A stretch of DNA of 21,760 nucleotides from positions 1 through 21,760 of the IMG/VR virus record IMGVR_UViG_3300045935_000128. The stretch is one strand, 5' to 3'. Made by a program: the position numbers and the translations under genes. The notes beneath the pieces were generated by a model. That model worked only from the letters and a program-made list of their open reading frames with translations. It had not been told where the DNA came from and made no database searches. Shown in pieces: positions 5,556-11,486 of the stretch (positions are counted from its first letter, which is position 1; each line of letters opens with the position of its first letter). Source of the DNA: a virus.

Positions 5556-5950
5556 CCAAGCAACTGCGACGCATCCTGGCTCTTGGCGTTGTGCTGCTGG
5601 TTGGGTTTGCTGTTCCGGCGCAAGGGCAGGCCGTTATTCAGGTGCCGCCGCCCCTCGATCAAGCCGTTTTGACCGCGACAAAAGAGGTCAAGACTTGGCG
5701 ATCAAAGCCACTAAACCCAGATATCTCGATATTCCCTCGCATCTCTGTTGACTGGTACTGGGTGCTTCCCCATCGACCTAGTTTCATACGCTTTTGCCGA
5801 GCTTATTTTGTGGGGCATGGAATCGCTATTCGCGTGACCGTTGAAGATTGCCTGACAGGGCAGCCAGAACGCTACGTTGTCCGATATGTGAGCCTGGTTC
5901 AGAGAGGCGTCAAGATCAGGATTCTTCTGGGGCCGCGGCCCGAAGGCTAA
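5552..5950 (+). CDS. Exported or surface-anchored small protein, last gene of the cassette
   Basis: 132 residues. The N-terminus is a textbook signal peptide: basic KQLRR, hydrophobic ILALGVVLLVGFAV, then PAQGQA, with likely cleavage near residues 25-27. The mature part of about 105 residues looks beta-rich (DWYWVLPHRPSFIRFCRAYFV; RYVVRYVSLVQRGVKIRILLG) and has two cysteines that could form a disulphide. GAGGG lies a few bases upstream of the ATG. From about 5700 the coding sequence is clearly less G+C-rich than its neighbours, a sign of recent transfer. Its TAA overlaps the TAG of the convergent fibre gene (CTAA, 5947-5950). An exported protein in such a cassette may alter the host surface or block receptors; this is a guess from context. 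Confidence 0.72.
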   Translation: MTKQLRRILALGVVLLVGFAVPAQGQAVIQVPPPLDQAVLTATKEVKTWRSKPLNPDISIFPRISVDWYWVLPHRPSFIRFCRAYFVGHGIAIRVTVEDCLTGQPERYVVRYVSLVQRGVKIRILLGPRPEG

Positions 5951-7257
5951 CTGGCGACCAACTCGTAGATAAAGGCGGTATGGGGGCTGATGATTTTGCC
6001 GCCCGTTCCGGCTTGTCTTCGGCCTACGAGTTTGATCGTGTGAAGCGCAGCGGTCAGGGACAAGATATGAATTTGCGTGATCAATGTGCGCCCCCCTTCT
6101 ATCCCCGCCTTGAACGTAGCGAATCTGACTTGATTAGAACCGTCAAGGTTTAGGCCGCCGTTGATAACACATGCAGCGCTGCCAGCTTCGACATCAAAGA
6201 CCGCTGTAACCTTGAGCTTGCTGGCCACGGGCGGCGTGATTTCTAGTTTGGCCCCGACTATGTCAGCGAAGGTTTCCGATGCAATGGTCAAAGATTCAGT
6301 GGCTTCTACCAGGCCGCAAGTAAGTTTTGCCTTCCGCGAAGTGACTGCCCCGTCAGCAATCTTCGCTTCTTCAACTGCCAAGGCCGCCAGCTTGGCTGCG
6401 GTGACGGCGAGGTTGGCTAGCTTGCCTGTACCGACGGCGAGCGGCCCGAGCTTTTCTTCGATGACTGCTCCTTCAGCAATCTTCGCGGCACTGACGGCTT
6501 CGTTCGCGATCTTGGCCGCGGTGACGGCAAGGTTTTTGATCTTGCCGGTTGCGACACCTTCATTCGCAAGCTTGGCTTCGGTGGCTGCGAGGTTGGCCAT
6601 CTTGCCGGTGGTCACCGCTTCTTCGGCGAGCCTTTCGGCGGTGACGGCGAGCAGGGCCAGCTCAGCGGTCCCAACGCCTTCGGCCATGATCTCGTTGGCC
6701 CCAACCGAGTCTTTCTTGAGGCCCGCGATCAGCCCACCGTTGGCTGCGCGGGTCCAAGTGATATCGCTGGGCGTTTCACTGGAGAGCGCGGTGGACTCGA
6801 TCATTGGGCCAGTGACCGAGCCGTGCGTCTGCCGCAGAGCTTCGATTTCGGTTCCCGACCAGTCGATTTCGCCGATCTTCTCGAAGACGACAACACCAGA
6901 CCCCGAGGGCGCTTCTTCGCCTTTGGTGATCCGCAGATCGAAGGCGTAGTCGGTGTGGTCGGTAAGCGGTTTGGGCGTGTTGTCGACTTCGTTGTCTTTG
7001 GCGACGGCCCAGATCGTGAAGGTGCCTTTGGCTCCGCCGGGATGGTCGCGCGTGATCGTTTTTTCGACCCAGCGCCAGCGGCCTTGGATGGCGATGGCGG
7101 CCAGGCCCAGCTCGGGGTCGGGAACGATCTGGATCGTGTCGGCGTCTTTGACGCTCAGGCGGAGGTCGGTGCGGGCGGCGCTCAAAAAGTCTTGCGCGCG
7201 ATTCATGAAATAACTACCCAAAATCTCCTGGCGTTTGAATTCGTGTTGAAGCGCCAT
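5947..7257 (-). CDS. Tail fibre with decapeptide repeats and C-terminal tip domain
   Basis: 436 residues. The N-terminal domain (about 1-115) should attach to the baseplate. A linker follows, then 12-13 in-register ten-residue repeats (about 181-310) of the form (L/E/G)AVTxxK(I/L)AN, a pattern common in phage fibres and likely a trimeric beta-structured shaft. The tip domain (about 313-436) begins LTCGLVEATESL and is beta-rich, ending FIYELVAS. It is the last gene of the baseplate row, after the XkdU-like gene, where fibres usually lie. The tip coding region is lower in G+C than the shaft. No Shine-Dalgarno sequence is seen before the ATG, but TAGAGT lies eight bases upstream. An internal ATG at 7206 is a less likely start. 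Receptor binding is inferred. Confidence 0.8.
   Translation of the reverse strand: MALQHEFKRQEILGSYFMNRAQDFLSAARTDLRLSVKDADTIQIVPDPELGLAAIAIQGRWRWVEKTITRDHPGGAKGTFTIWAVAKDNEVDNTPKPLTDHTDYAFDLRITKGEEAPSGSGVVVFEKIGEIDWSGTEIEALRQTHGSVTGPMIESTALSSETPSDITWTRAANGGLIAGLKKDSVGANEIMAEGVGTAELALLAVTAERLAEEAVTTGKMANLAATEAKLANEGVATGKIKNLAVTAAKIANEAVSAAKIAEGAVIEEKLGPLAVGTGKLANLAVTAAKLAALAVEEAKIADGAVTSRKAKLTCGLVEATESLTIASETFADIVGAKLEITPPVASKLKVTAVFDVEAGSAACVINGGLNLDGSNQVRFATFKAGIEGGRTLITQIHILSLTAALHTIKLVGRRQAGTGGKIISPHTAFIYELVAS
6328..6717 (-). repeat. 30-bp in-frame repeats encoding the fibre shaft
   Basis: Thirteen consecutive ten-codon units, fixed in register, with a Lys (or Glu/Arg) at position 9 and Leu/Ile/Met at position 10 in most units; the first and last are degenerate. 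At DNA level the variants of GTGACGGCGAG recur about every 60 bases on the plus strand. Such repeats can change number by recombination and so alter fibre length. Confidence 0.8.
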
Positions 7258-7265
7258 GTCTCAGC

Positions 7266-7271
7266 ACTCTA
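7266..7271 (-). promoter_or_regulatory. Possible -10 of a near-leaderless fibre transcript
   Basis: TAGAGT on the minus strand lies eight bases before the fibre ATG, which has no Shine-Dalgarno sequence. The gap to the upstream gene is 37 bases, longer than most junctions in the tail row. It fits the TANNNT pattern; no -35 is clear. Confidence 0.28.
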
Positions 7272-7294
7272 GTTGCCCGCGCGAATGCAACCCG

Positions 7295-7831
7295 CTAGGC
7301 GTCGAGCGGCTCCTCATCGAGTTTGGAGACGTCCAGCAGGAAGCCTTCGGTCGAGCCGTAGACCAGCTCCCAAGCCGCCGGGATTTCTTCGAGCAGCACC
7401 CGTTCGCCGAAGAGGAAGGCTTCGGAGCCGGGCGGGTACGGGACGGTGACGTTGATGATGTTCGGCGCTTCCTCGACGTAGGACCAGCCCGAGCCGATCT
7501 GCTCGGTGACTCGTTTGACCCAGGAGAGGCCTGAGGGGTCTTCGATCGCACGGCGTATACGCGCCAGCACCGAGGCCCAGCGTTCGGGTTCGGTCAGGCC
7601 GGCGGGTTTGCGGGGGAGGTGCAGCGAAGCCTCCCAGACTTCGAGCAGCAGCGGCACTTCGAGCGAGGGGATAGCGGCGTCGCGGACTTCCTGAGCCTTG
7701 GCGAGCATCCGTTCGCTCTCGCGCGACCAGATATTCGCCGCCGCCTTGTAGAGCGGCTCGTTTTGAGCCCAGCCTGGTAGTTCGTTTAGCAGGGTTCTTC
7801 CCAGAGGCGTCATTGCGGCGAGGGAGGGCAT
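7295..7831 (-). CDS. XkdU-like baseplate/tail protein (gpI-like)
   Basis: 178 residues from the ATG that overlaps the preceding stop as ATGA; an upstream in-frame ATG at 7867 would run into the neighbouring small gene and is less likely. The N-terminus (MPSLAAMTPLGRTLLNELPGW) and the helix LYKAAANIWSRESERMLAKAQEVRDAAIPSLEVPLLLEVWEASLHLP, followed by TEPERWASVLARIR, match the DUF2313/XkdU-type proteins that follow baseplate J in PBSX-like tails. The C-terminal part is a strand-rich domain (NIINVTVPYPPGSEAFLFGERV). These proteins help join fibres to the wedge, like gpI of phage P2. The position directly before the fibre gene agrees. Confidence 0.78.
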   Translation of the reverse strand: MPSLAAMTPLGRTLLNELPGWAQNEPLYKAAANIWSRESERMLAKAQEVRDAAIPSLEVPLLLEVWEASLHLPRKPAGLTEPERWASVLARIRRAIEDPSGLSWVKRVTEQIGSGWSYVEEAPNIINVTVPYPPGSEAFLFGERVLLEEIPAAWELVYGSTEGFLLDVSKLDEEPLDA

Positions 7832-8013
7832 CAGTGCGGCATCTTCCCGTGCTTGGGGCAATCCCACAACACGAACGGCCGTAGCGCCGGGCCAACCCGA
7901 TGGCAGTTGCAGGCAGGCAACTCGAAGATGCCCGAGGGCGCTGGTTCGGGCATGGCGACGACCGGCGGGGGGAGTCCTTCGATAGGCGACGGGCTAGCGC
8001 CAAGAGCACTCAT
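7831..8013 (-). CDS. 60-residue Cys/His protein between baseplate J and XkdU
   Basis: ATG overlaps the baseplate J stop as ATGA, and its own stop overlaps the XkdU-like start as ATGA, so it is coupled on both sides. The first half is Pro-rich (SPIEGLPPPVVAMPEPAPSG). The second half holds C34-x-C36-H37 and C52-x2-H55 with a final H60 (ACNCHRVG, then WDCPKHGKMPH), which could bind one zinc ion. No family is recognised. Its fixed place inside the baseplate row suggests a structural, assembly or regulatory part of that complex. Zinc binding is inferred from spacing only. Confidence 0.65.
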   Translation of the reverse strand: MSALGASPSPIEGLPPPVVAMPEPAPSGIFELPACNCHRVGPALRPFVLWDCPKHGKMPH

Positions 8014-9533
8014 ACTGCCCCTTCGGTCAGGGTGACTTCGTCGAGTTCGCCGACCTGCGGCGGTTCGTCGCTCAAAGCCACGTTGGCTTCAGCGCCGTTG
8101 AGTTTCAGGTTGGTGGCTACGTCGTGAACGCCGTCGAAGGAGGCAATACGAGCAATCACCTTCTGGCGCACGATCTCGTTGCCGGGTTCGCAGGTCTCAA
8201 TATAGGCGCTGATCGCTGCGGTGATCGAGTCGCGCATAGCGACCGTGCCAGAAGCGCCGTCGAGGGAGTGGCCCGGCGTAAACTCGATTTTGGCGGTGAC
8301 GTCGACTTTGATCGCTTCGGCGGTGGCGACGGTGACTTCGTGGCCGATCGGCGCCTGCCCTTCGCCTTGGCCGGGAACAGGGTCGAGGTAGCCCTGCACG
8401 TCTTCGATCACGGCTTTGCCGACCGGGTCGCCGGTGTCGGTGAGAAGGACGACCAGCACGGTGTTCGGCCCGTTCCACGTCGGCACGACGACGACCTTGC
8501 CGACACCCGGCCGTTCCCCTGCCCAAACTTTGTAGGCGCGGATGTTGCCTGCCCCGATGCCGTCGAAGCGCTCGAGCAGGCGTTTCAGCAGGCGTTCGTC
8601 TGTCTCGGGATCGGTGCCGCCGTCGATTGGCTCTTCGTTGGTGATCGAGGTCGCATCGGTTTCGCTGAGCTGGATCGTCACCTCGCCTGCGTTGGCGTTG
8701 AAGGCGACACCGGGTTCGACGGCCTCGACCGGGAGAGTCAGGCGTTCGCCGGTGCTGTCTTCGGCGGGTGGATGCACAGAAGTGTCGGGTGCCGGGGAGG
8801 CGTCGTCTTTGTAGGCAGTGGGGCCGACCTCGGCGAGGAAGGAGAAGGGGCCGCCTTCGACCGTGCCGTGGAAGACGCGGTAGGCGCTGGCACCCGCGAC
8901 TGCTTTCCAGGTCAGGTTGACCACCCCGTCGCCACCGGCCGCCAGCACCACTTTCAGCGCGGCGGTCGGCGTCGACTCGCCCTCGCTGTTGACGGTGGTC
9001 ACCACGTAGTAGTGGTTGCCGTCGGCGAGGCCGCCTCCTTCGGATTCCGTCGTCGATTTCAGTTCGGTTGGGGATCCAAGCGGTTTGGCGACCGTGCCGC
9101 CTTCGGTGACCTCGTATTCCTTGGCCTGTTCGTCCTCGGTCGCCAGCTCTGCGCCGACGTGAGCGCCAGCGATGATTTCGGTCCCGGCGGGGGCGAAGAA
9201 GGTCACCTCGCCGTCGGCCTGGGTGGCTTCGAGCCGTTCGACTTCAAAGCCAGCGGCAATCGCATCAAGGTACGGGCCCCAGCTCCACACCGCCATCGTC
9301 GCGGCGACGAAGTCCGAGCCCATCAGGTCATAGACCTTGGCCACCTCGCGCACGCCGGGCCGCGCCCAGGTGAAGAAGTGACCGGGGGGGCGGGTGTCGA
9401 TCCACTCGTCGGTCTGGTCGGGCGTGATCCCTTCGTTGGCCCATGCCGACCAGCGCGCCCAGATCGCCTCTTCGGTCTCCTCGCTATATAGCGGGAGCAT
9501 GTCGAGCAGGTCGCCAAAGCCGAAGTCGGCCAC
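8010..9533 (-). CDS. Baseplate J-like wedge protein with inserted FN3-like domain
   Basis: 507 residues, GTG start directly after the upstream TAA. The N-terminal part (about 40-140: DTRPPGHFFTWARPGVREVAKVYDLM, then a strand region with AGTEIIAGAHVGAEL) and the part from about 263 (RLTLPVEAVEPGVAFNANAGEVTIQL, TNEEPIDGGTDPETDERLLKRLLERF, the GVGKVVVVPTWNGPNTVLVVLL region) match the baseplate J/XkdT family, which forms the wedges that join hub and fibres. Between them, about 148-258, lies an extra domain with fibronectin type III character (GLADGNHYYVVTTVNSEGEST, then VNLTWKAVAGASAYRVFHGT). Such inserts on virion surfaces often bind carbohydrate or add contacts. The C-terminus is mixed alpha/beta (DSITAAISAYIETCEPGNEIVRQKVIARI). 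Confidence 0.87.
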   Translation of the reverse strand: MADFGFGDLLDMLPLYSEETEEAIWARWSAWANEGITPDQTDEWIDTRPPGHFFTWARPGVREVAKVYDLMGSDFVAATMAVWSWGPYLDAIAAGFEVERLEATQADGEVTFFAPAGTEIIAGAHVGAELATEDEQAKEYEVTEGGTVAKPLGSPTELKSTTESEGGGLADGNHYYVVTTVNSEGESTPTAALKVVLAAGGDGVVNLTWKAVAGASAYRVFHGTVEGGPFSFLAEVGPTAYKDDASPAPDTSVHPPAEDSTGERLTLPVEAVEPGVAFNANAGEVTIQLSETDATSITNEEPIDGGTDPETDERLLKRLLERFDGIGAGNIRAYKVWAGERPGVGKVVVVPTWNGPNTVLVVLLTDTGDPVGKAVIEDVQGYLDPVPGQGEGQAPIGHEVTVATAEAIKVDVTAKIEFTPGHSLDGASGTVAMRDSITAAISAYIETCEPGNEIVRQKVIARIASFDGVHDVATNLKLNGAEANVALSDEPPQVGELDEVTLTEGAV

Positions 9534-10082
9534 TTAGATTCCTCCCGTTGCGTCGAAGTTGCCGACGACGACGGCTTCGGCCTCGTCGGTGATGATCGTC
9601 AGGTCGGTGATCTCGATCACGCCCGAGCGCGGGTCGTGTTCGGCCTCGTAGTCGTCGATGTCCTCGATGCGGTCGTGGACGAGGACGCAGTCGCGCAGGC
9701 GTTCCTCCAGCGTCGACATCGACTCTGAGGGGTCGACGGTGCCGAGGAAGTCGTTGGGGCGCTCGAAGCCCACCGAATCGTCATACAGCGGGCAGCCGCC
9801 GCGGCCGGTCTGCAGGGAGGCGTAGATCCACTCGCGCAGCGCGGCCTTGCCGCTGACCCAGGGAACCGCGCCGTCGCCGAGCCGCACGAAGCGTCCGGTC
9901 GCGTAGTCGAAGGGCGCGGTGCGGCCAAAGGGGATCGCCGGTGGGGTGGTCGCTGTCGCGCTCAGCGGGTCATCAAGCGCGGAGGCTTCAGCGGCGTCGA
10001 GCGCTTCGTCGGCGCTGATGATTTCCGCCCGGTCGGCGGGGACTAGCTGGAGGTCGGGGCTGTCGGTGAAGTCTTCGGCCAT
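9534..10082 (-). CDS. XkdS/gp25-like baseplate wedge protein
   Basis: 182 residues from ATG 10082 (MAEDFTDSPDLQLVP). The reading frame stays open upstream to 10262, but that stretch lies inside the methyltransferase coding region and reads as Arg/Pro-rich filler. The core (PFDYATGRFVRLGDGAVPWVSGKAALREWIYASLQTGRGGCPLYDDSVGF) fits the XkdS/DUF2634 family, relatives of T4 gp25, and is followed by an acidic strand-rich end (IEITDLTIITDEAEAVVVG). It directly precedes baseplate J, as in PBSX. There is no Shine-Dalgarno sequence, but TAGACT lies seven bases before the ATG. Confidence 0.82.
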   Translation of the reverse strand: MAEDFTDSPDLQLVPADRAEIISADEALDAAEASALDDPLSATATTPPAIPFGRTAPFDYATGRFVRLGDGAVPWVSGKAALREWIYASLQTGRGGCPLYDDSVGFERPNDFLGTVDPSESMSTLEERLRDCVLVHDRIEDIDDYEAEHDPRSGVIEITDLTIITDEAEAVVVGNFDATGGI

Positions 10083-10089
10083 CGCGTTC

Positions 10090-10095
10090 AGTCTA
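10090..10095 (-). promoter_or_regulatory. Possible -10 of a leaderless XkdS-like transcript
   Basis: TAGACT on the minus strand ends seven bases before the XkdS-like ATG. The gap after the methyltransferase gene is 43 bases, and no Shine-Dalgarno sequence is present. The same hexamer occurs six bases before the ATG at 21726. No -35 is evident. Confidence 0.32.
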
Positions 10096-10125
10096 TGCGG
10101 GGGTATGCGCTTAGGTGGCCCGATT

Positions 10126-10788
10126 TCATATGGCAAGCACCTCTTGCGCCAATCGCTCAACGGCGATCTCGCAGTAGCGCTCCTCGATCTCAACCCCGAT
10201 GGCACGGCGGCCGGAATCCTTGGCGGCGCGCAGCACAGGGCCGCTGCCCATGAACGGATCAACTACGACGGCGTTGGCGGGGATCTTGGAGAGGAGGTCA
10301 TACATCAGGCCCACCGGCTTCTCAGTCGGGTGAAGGCGGCTGCCATCACCAGCGCGACCAACGGTGCCGGCTATGGCTAGATGGCGCAGAACGGAAGTGG
10401 TCCGCGTGCCCTCGAACCCGGAGCCGAGAACGTAAATCTCCTCGGTGTTTGGCTTCCACGGCAGCGAGAGGTCGCCCATTCCGACGTGCTCGCCCTTCTC
10501 CCAAATCAGCACCATCCGCGTTGAGGCGGGCCGTGGTACCGACCACCGGCCGAATACAAGCGCAGGCCGACCGGCCCATTGGATCAGGACTTCATCGCGA
10601 ACTCGGGTATCGAGGTCACCGTCGATAGAGCTGACACCGAATGCCCCCCCCCTCGAGCTTTGGAAACCCATCCCATAGGGCGGGTCGGTGACCATGAACT
10701 CGGCGCTGAGCTGGGGCAAGACCTCGCGGCAGTCGCCGTGGTAGATCGTGATCCGCCCGTCATCGAAGTAGGGTTTAGGCAGGGTCAT
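10126..10788 (-). CDS. DNA amino-methyltransferase (N6-adenine or N4-cytosine), no endonuclease partner
   Basis: 220 residues. Motifs run HGDCREVLPQL (17-27), D35-P-P-Y38 (catalytic motif IV), HPTEKP (153-158), and D177-PFMGSG-183 (S-adenosylmethionine binding, usually followed by T but here by P). Motif IV before motif I marks a beta-class amino-methyltransferase. The middle (about 40-150) is the likely target-recognition part and is short. It would transfer methyl groups to DNA, possibly protecting phage DNA from restriction or marking regulatory sites. It lies inside the baseplate row with gaps of 43 and 21 bases on its sides, unlike the overlaps elsewhere, so it looks like an insertion. 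No restriction enzyme gene is seen. Base specificity cannot be read from the sequence. Confidence 0.88.
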   Translation of the reverse strand: MTLPKPYFDDGRITIYHGDCREVLPQLSAEFMVTDPPYGMGFQSSRGGAFGVSSIDGDLDTRVRDEVLIQWAGRPALVFGRWSVPRPASTRMVLIWEKGEHVGMGDLSLPWKPNTEEIYVLGSGFEGTRTTSVLRHLAIAGTVGRAGDGSRLHPTEKPVGLMYDLLSKIPANAVVVDPFMGSGPVLRAAKDSGRRAIGVEIEERYCEIAVERLAQEVLAI

Positions 10789-10809
10789 CTAGTGGAATAC
10801 CCCATCAGT

Positions 10810-11100
10810 CTATTTCTCGTCTTCATCAGCAGGAACGATCAGTCCGTGGGCAACGCGGTCGCCTTTGGGGTCGGCAGAGACGACCACGGTGTGGCCGACT
10901 TTCGCGTGCAAGCGGATTGAGCGGGTCACGTCGAAGCCGGGTTCGCCGTCGACCAACTGGTTGTCGGACCCGAACGCCTCAAGCGTCAGCGGTTTGAGAC
11001 TGACGACGCTGAAGCGCTCGATTGGCGGTGAGTGACGTTCGGCCACGCTGCGGGCGACCTTACGCATCTCGTCGGCGAAGGCACGGAACTCGCCGCTCAC
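10810..11100 (-). CDS. XkdR-like small baseplate protein (DUF2577-like)
   Basis: 96 residues; the ATG overlaps the upstream stop as ATGA. An N-terminal helix (SGEFRAFADEMRKVARSVAERH) is followed by strands (FSVVSLKPLTLEAFGSDNQLVDG; TRSIRLHAKVGHTVVVSADPKGDRVAHGLIV). The pattern and its place between the gpD-like and XkdS-like genes match XkdR/DUF2577 of PBSX-like tails. These are thought to be small OB-like pieces of the baseplate hub. The call is mainly by order and predicted fold. Confidence 0.6.
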   Translation of the reverse strand: MSGEFRAFADEMRKVARSVAERHSPPIERFSVVSLKPLTLEAFGSDNQLVDGEPGFDVTRSIRLHAKVGHTVVVSADPKGDRVAHGLIVPADEDEK

Positions 11101-11486
11101 GCGATCACCTCGACCGAGCAGTCAATCGTCTCGCTGGCCAACGGGCCAAGGTGCAGGAAGGCGCGGCGGGAGAGGGAGAGGGCGTCGGGTATGGCCGCCC
11201 GCGCGAGCACGTAGACATAGACGCCTCGCGTTTCGGTCGCCAGGTGCCGTTTGACGACGACGGTGTCCCCGATCAGGTCGGTCAGTTCGCCTTCGGGCGG
11301 GACCAGCGCTATTGCCCCGGTCTCAGCGCAGGCGGTGGTGTCGTGCCAGCCGATCTGAGCGCTGGCCGACGCCTCGCGCAGCACCGCGCCGGCCAGGAGT
11401 TCTTGGGCGACGGGGAAGGCACGGCGGGCGATCATCAGCTCAGGGATCATCTGCGCCTGCACCGGATCATCGAAGGCGATCGTCAT
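11097..11486 (-). CDS. Unknown small baseplate-row protein
   Basis: 129 residues, with starts and stops overlapping both neighbours by four bases, so clearly part of the row. It has an N-terminal helix region (QAQMIPELMIARRAFPVAQELLAGAVL) and a strand-rich middle (ALVPPEGELTDLIGDTVVVKRHLATETRGVYVYVLA), ending SRRAFLHLGPLASETIDCSVEVIA. I see no enzyme motif. Its position between the gpD-like hub and the XkdR-like protein suggests a hub or spike component or a chaperone for them. Family not recognised. Confidence 0.72.
   Translation of the reverse strand: MTIAFDDPVQAQMIPELMIARRAFPVAQELLAGAVLREASASAQIGWHDTTACAETGAIALVPPEGELTDLIGDTVVVKRHLATETRGVYVYVLARAAIPDALSLSRRAFLHLGPLASETIDCSVEVIA

Noticed and set aside
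6328-6717. CRISPR array, considered because of regular 30-60 base periodicity
   Set aside because: Repeats are imperfect, contiguous and in frame, coding the fibre decapeptides; there are no unique spacers.
8124-9491. Long plus-strand open frame of 455 codons opposite baseplate J
   Set aside because: It is an antisense shadow of a well-supported gene in G+C-rich DNA; composition is Gly/Asp/Phe-rich with no motif and no ribosome-binding site.
10083-10262. N-terminal extension of the XkdS-like protein
   Set aside because: It overlaps the methyltransferase gene in another frame and reads as Arg/Pro filler; the family-like sequence starts at the ATG at 10082.
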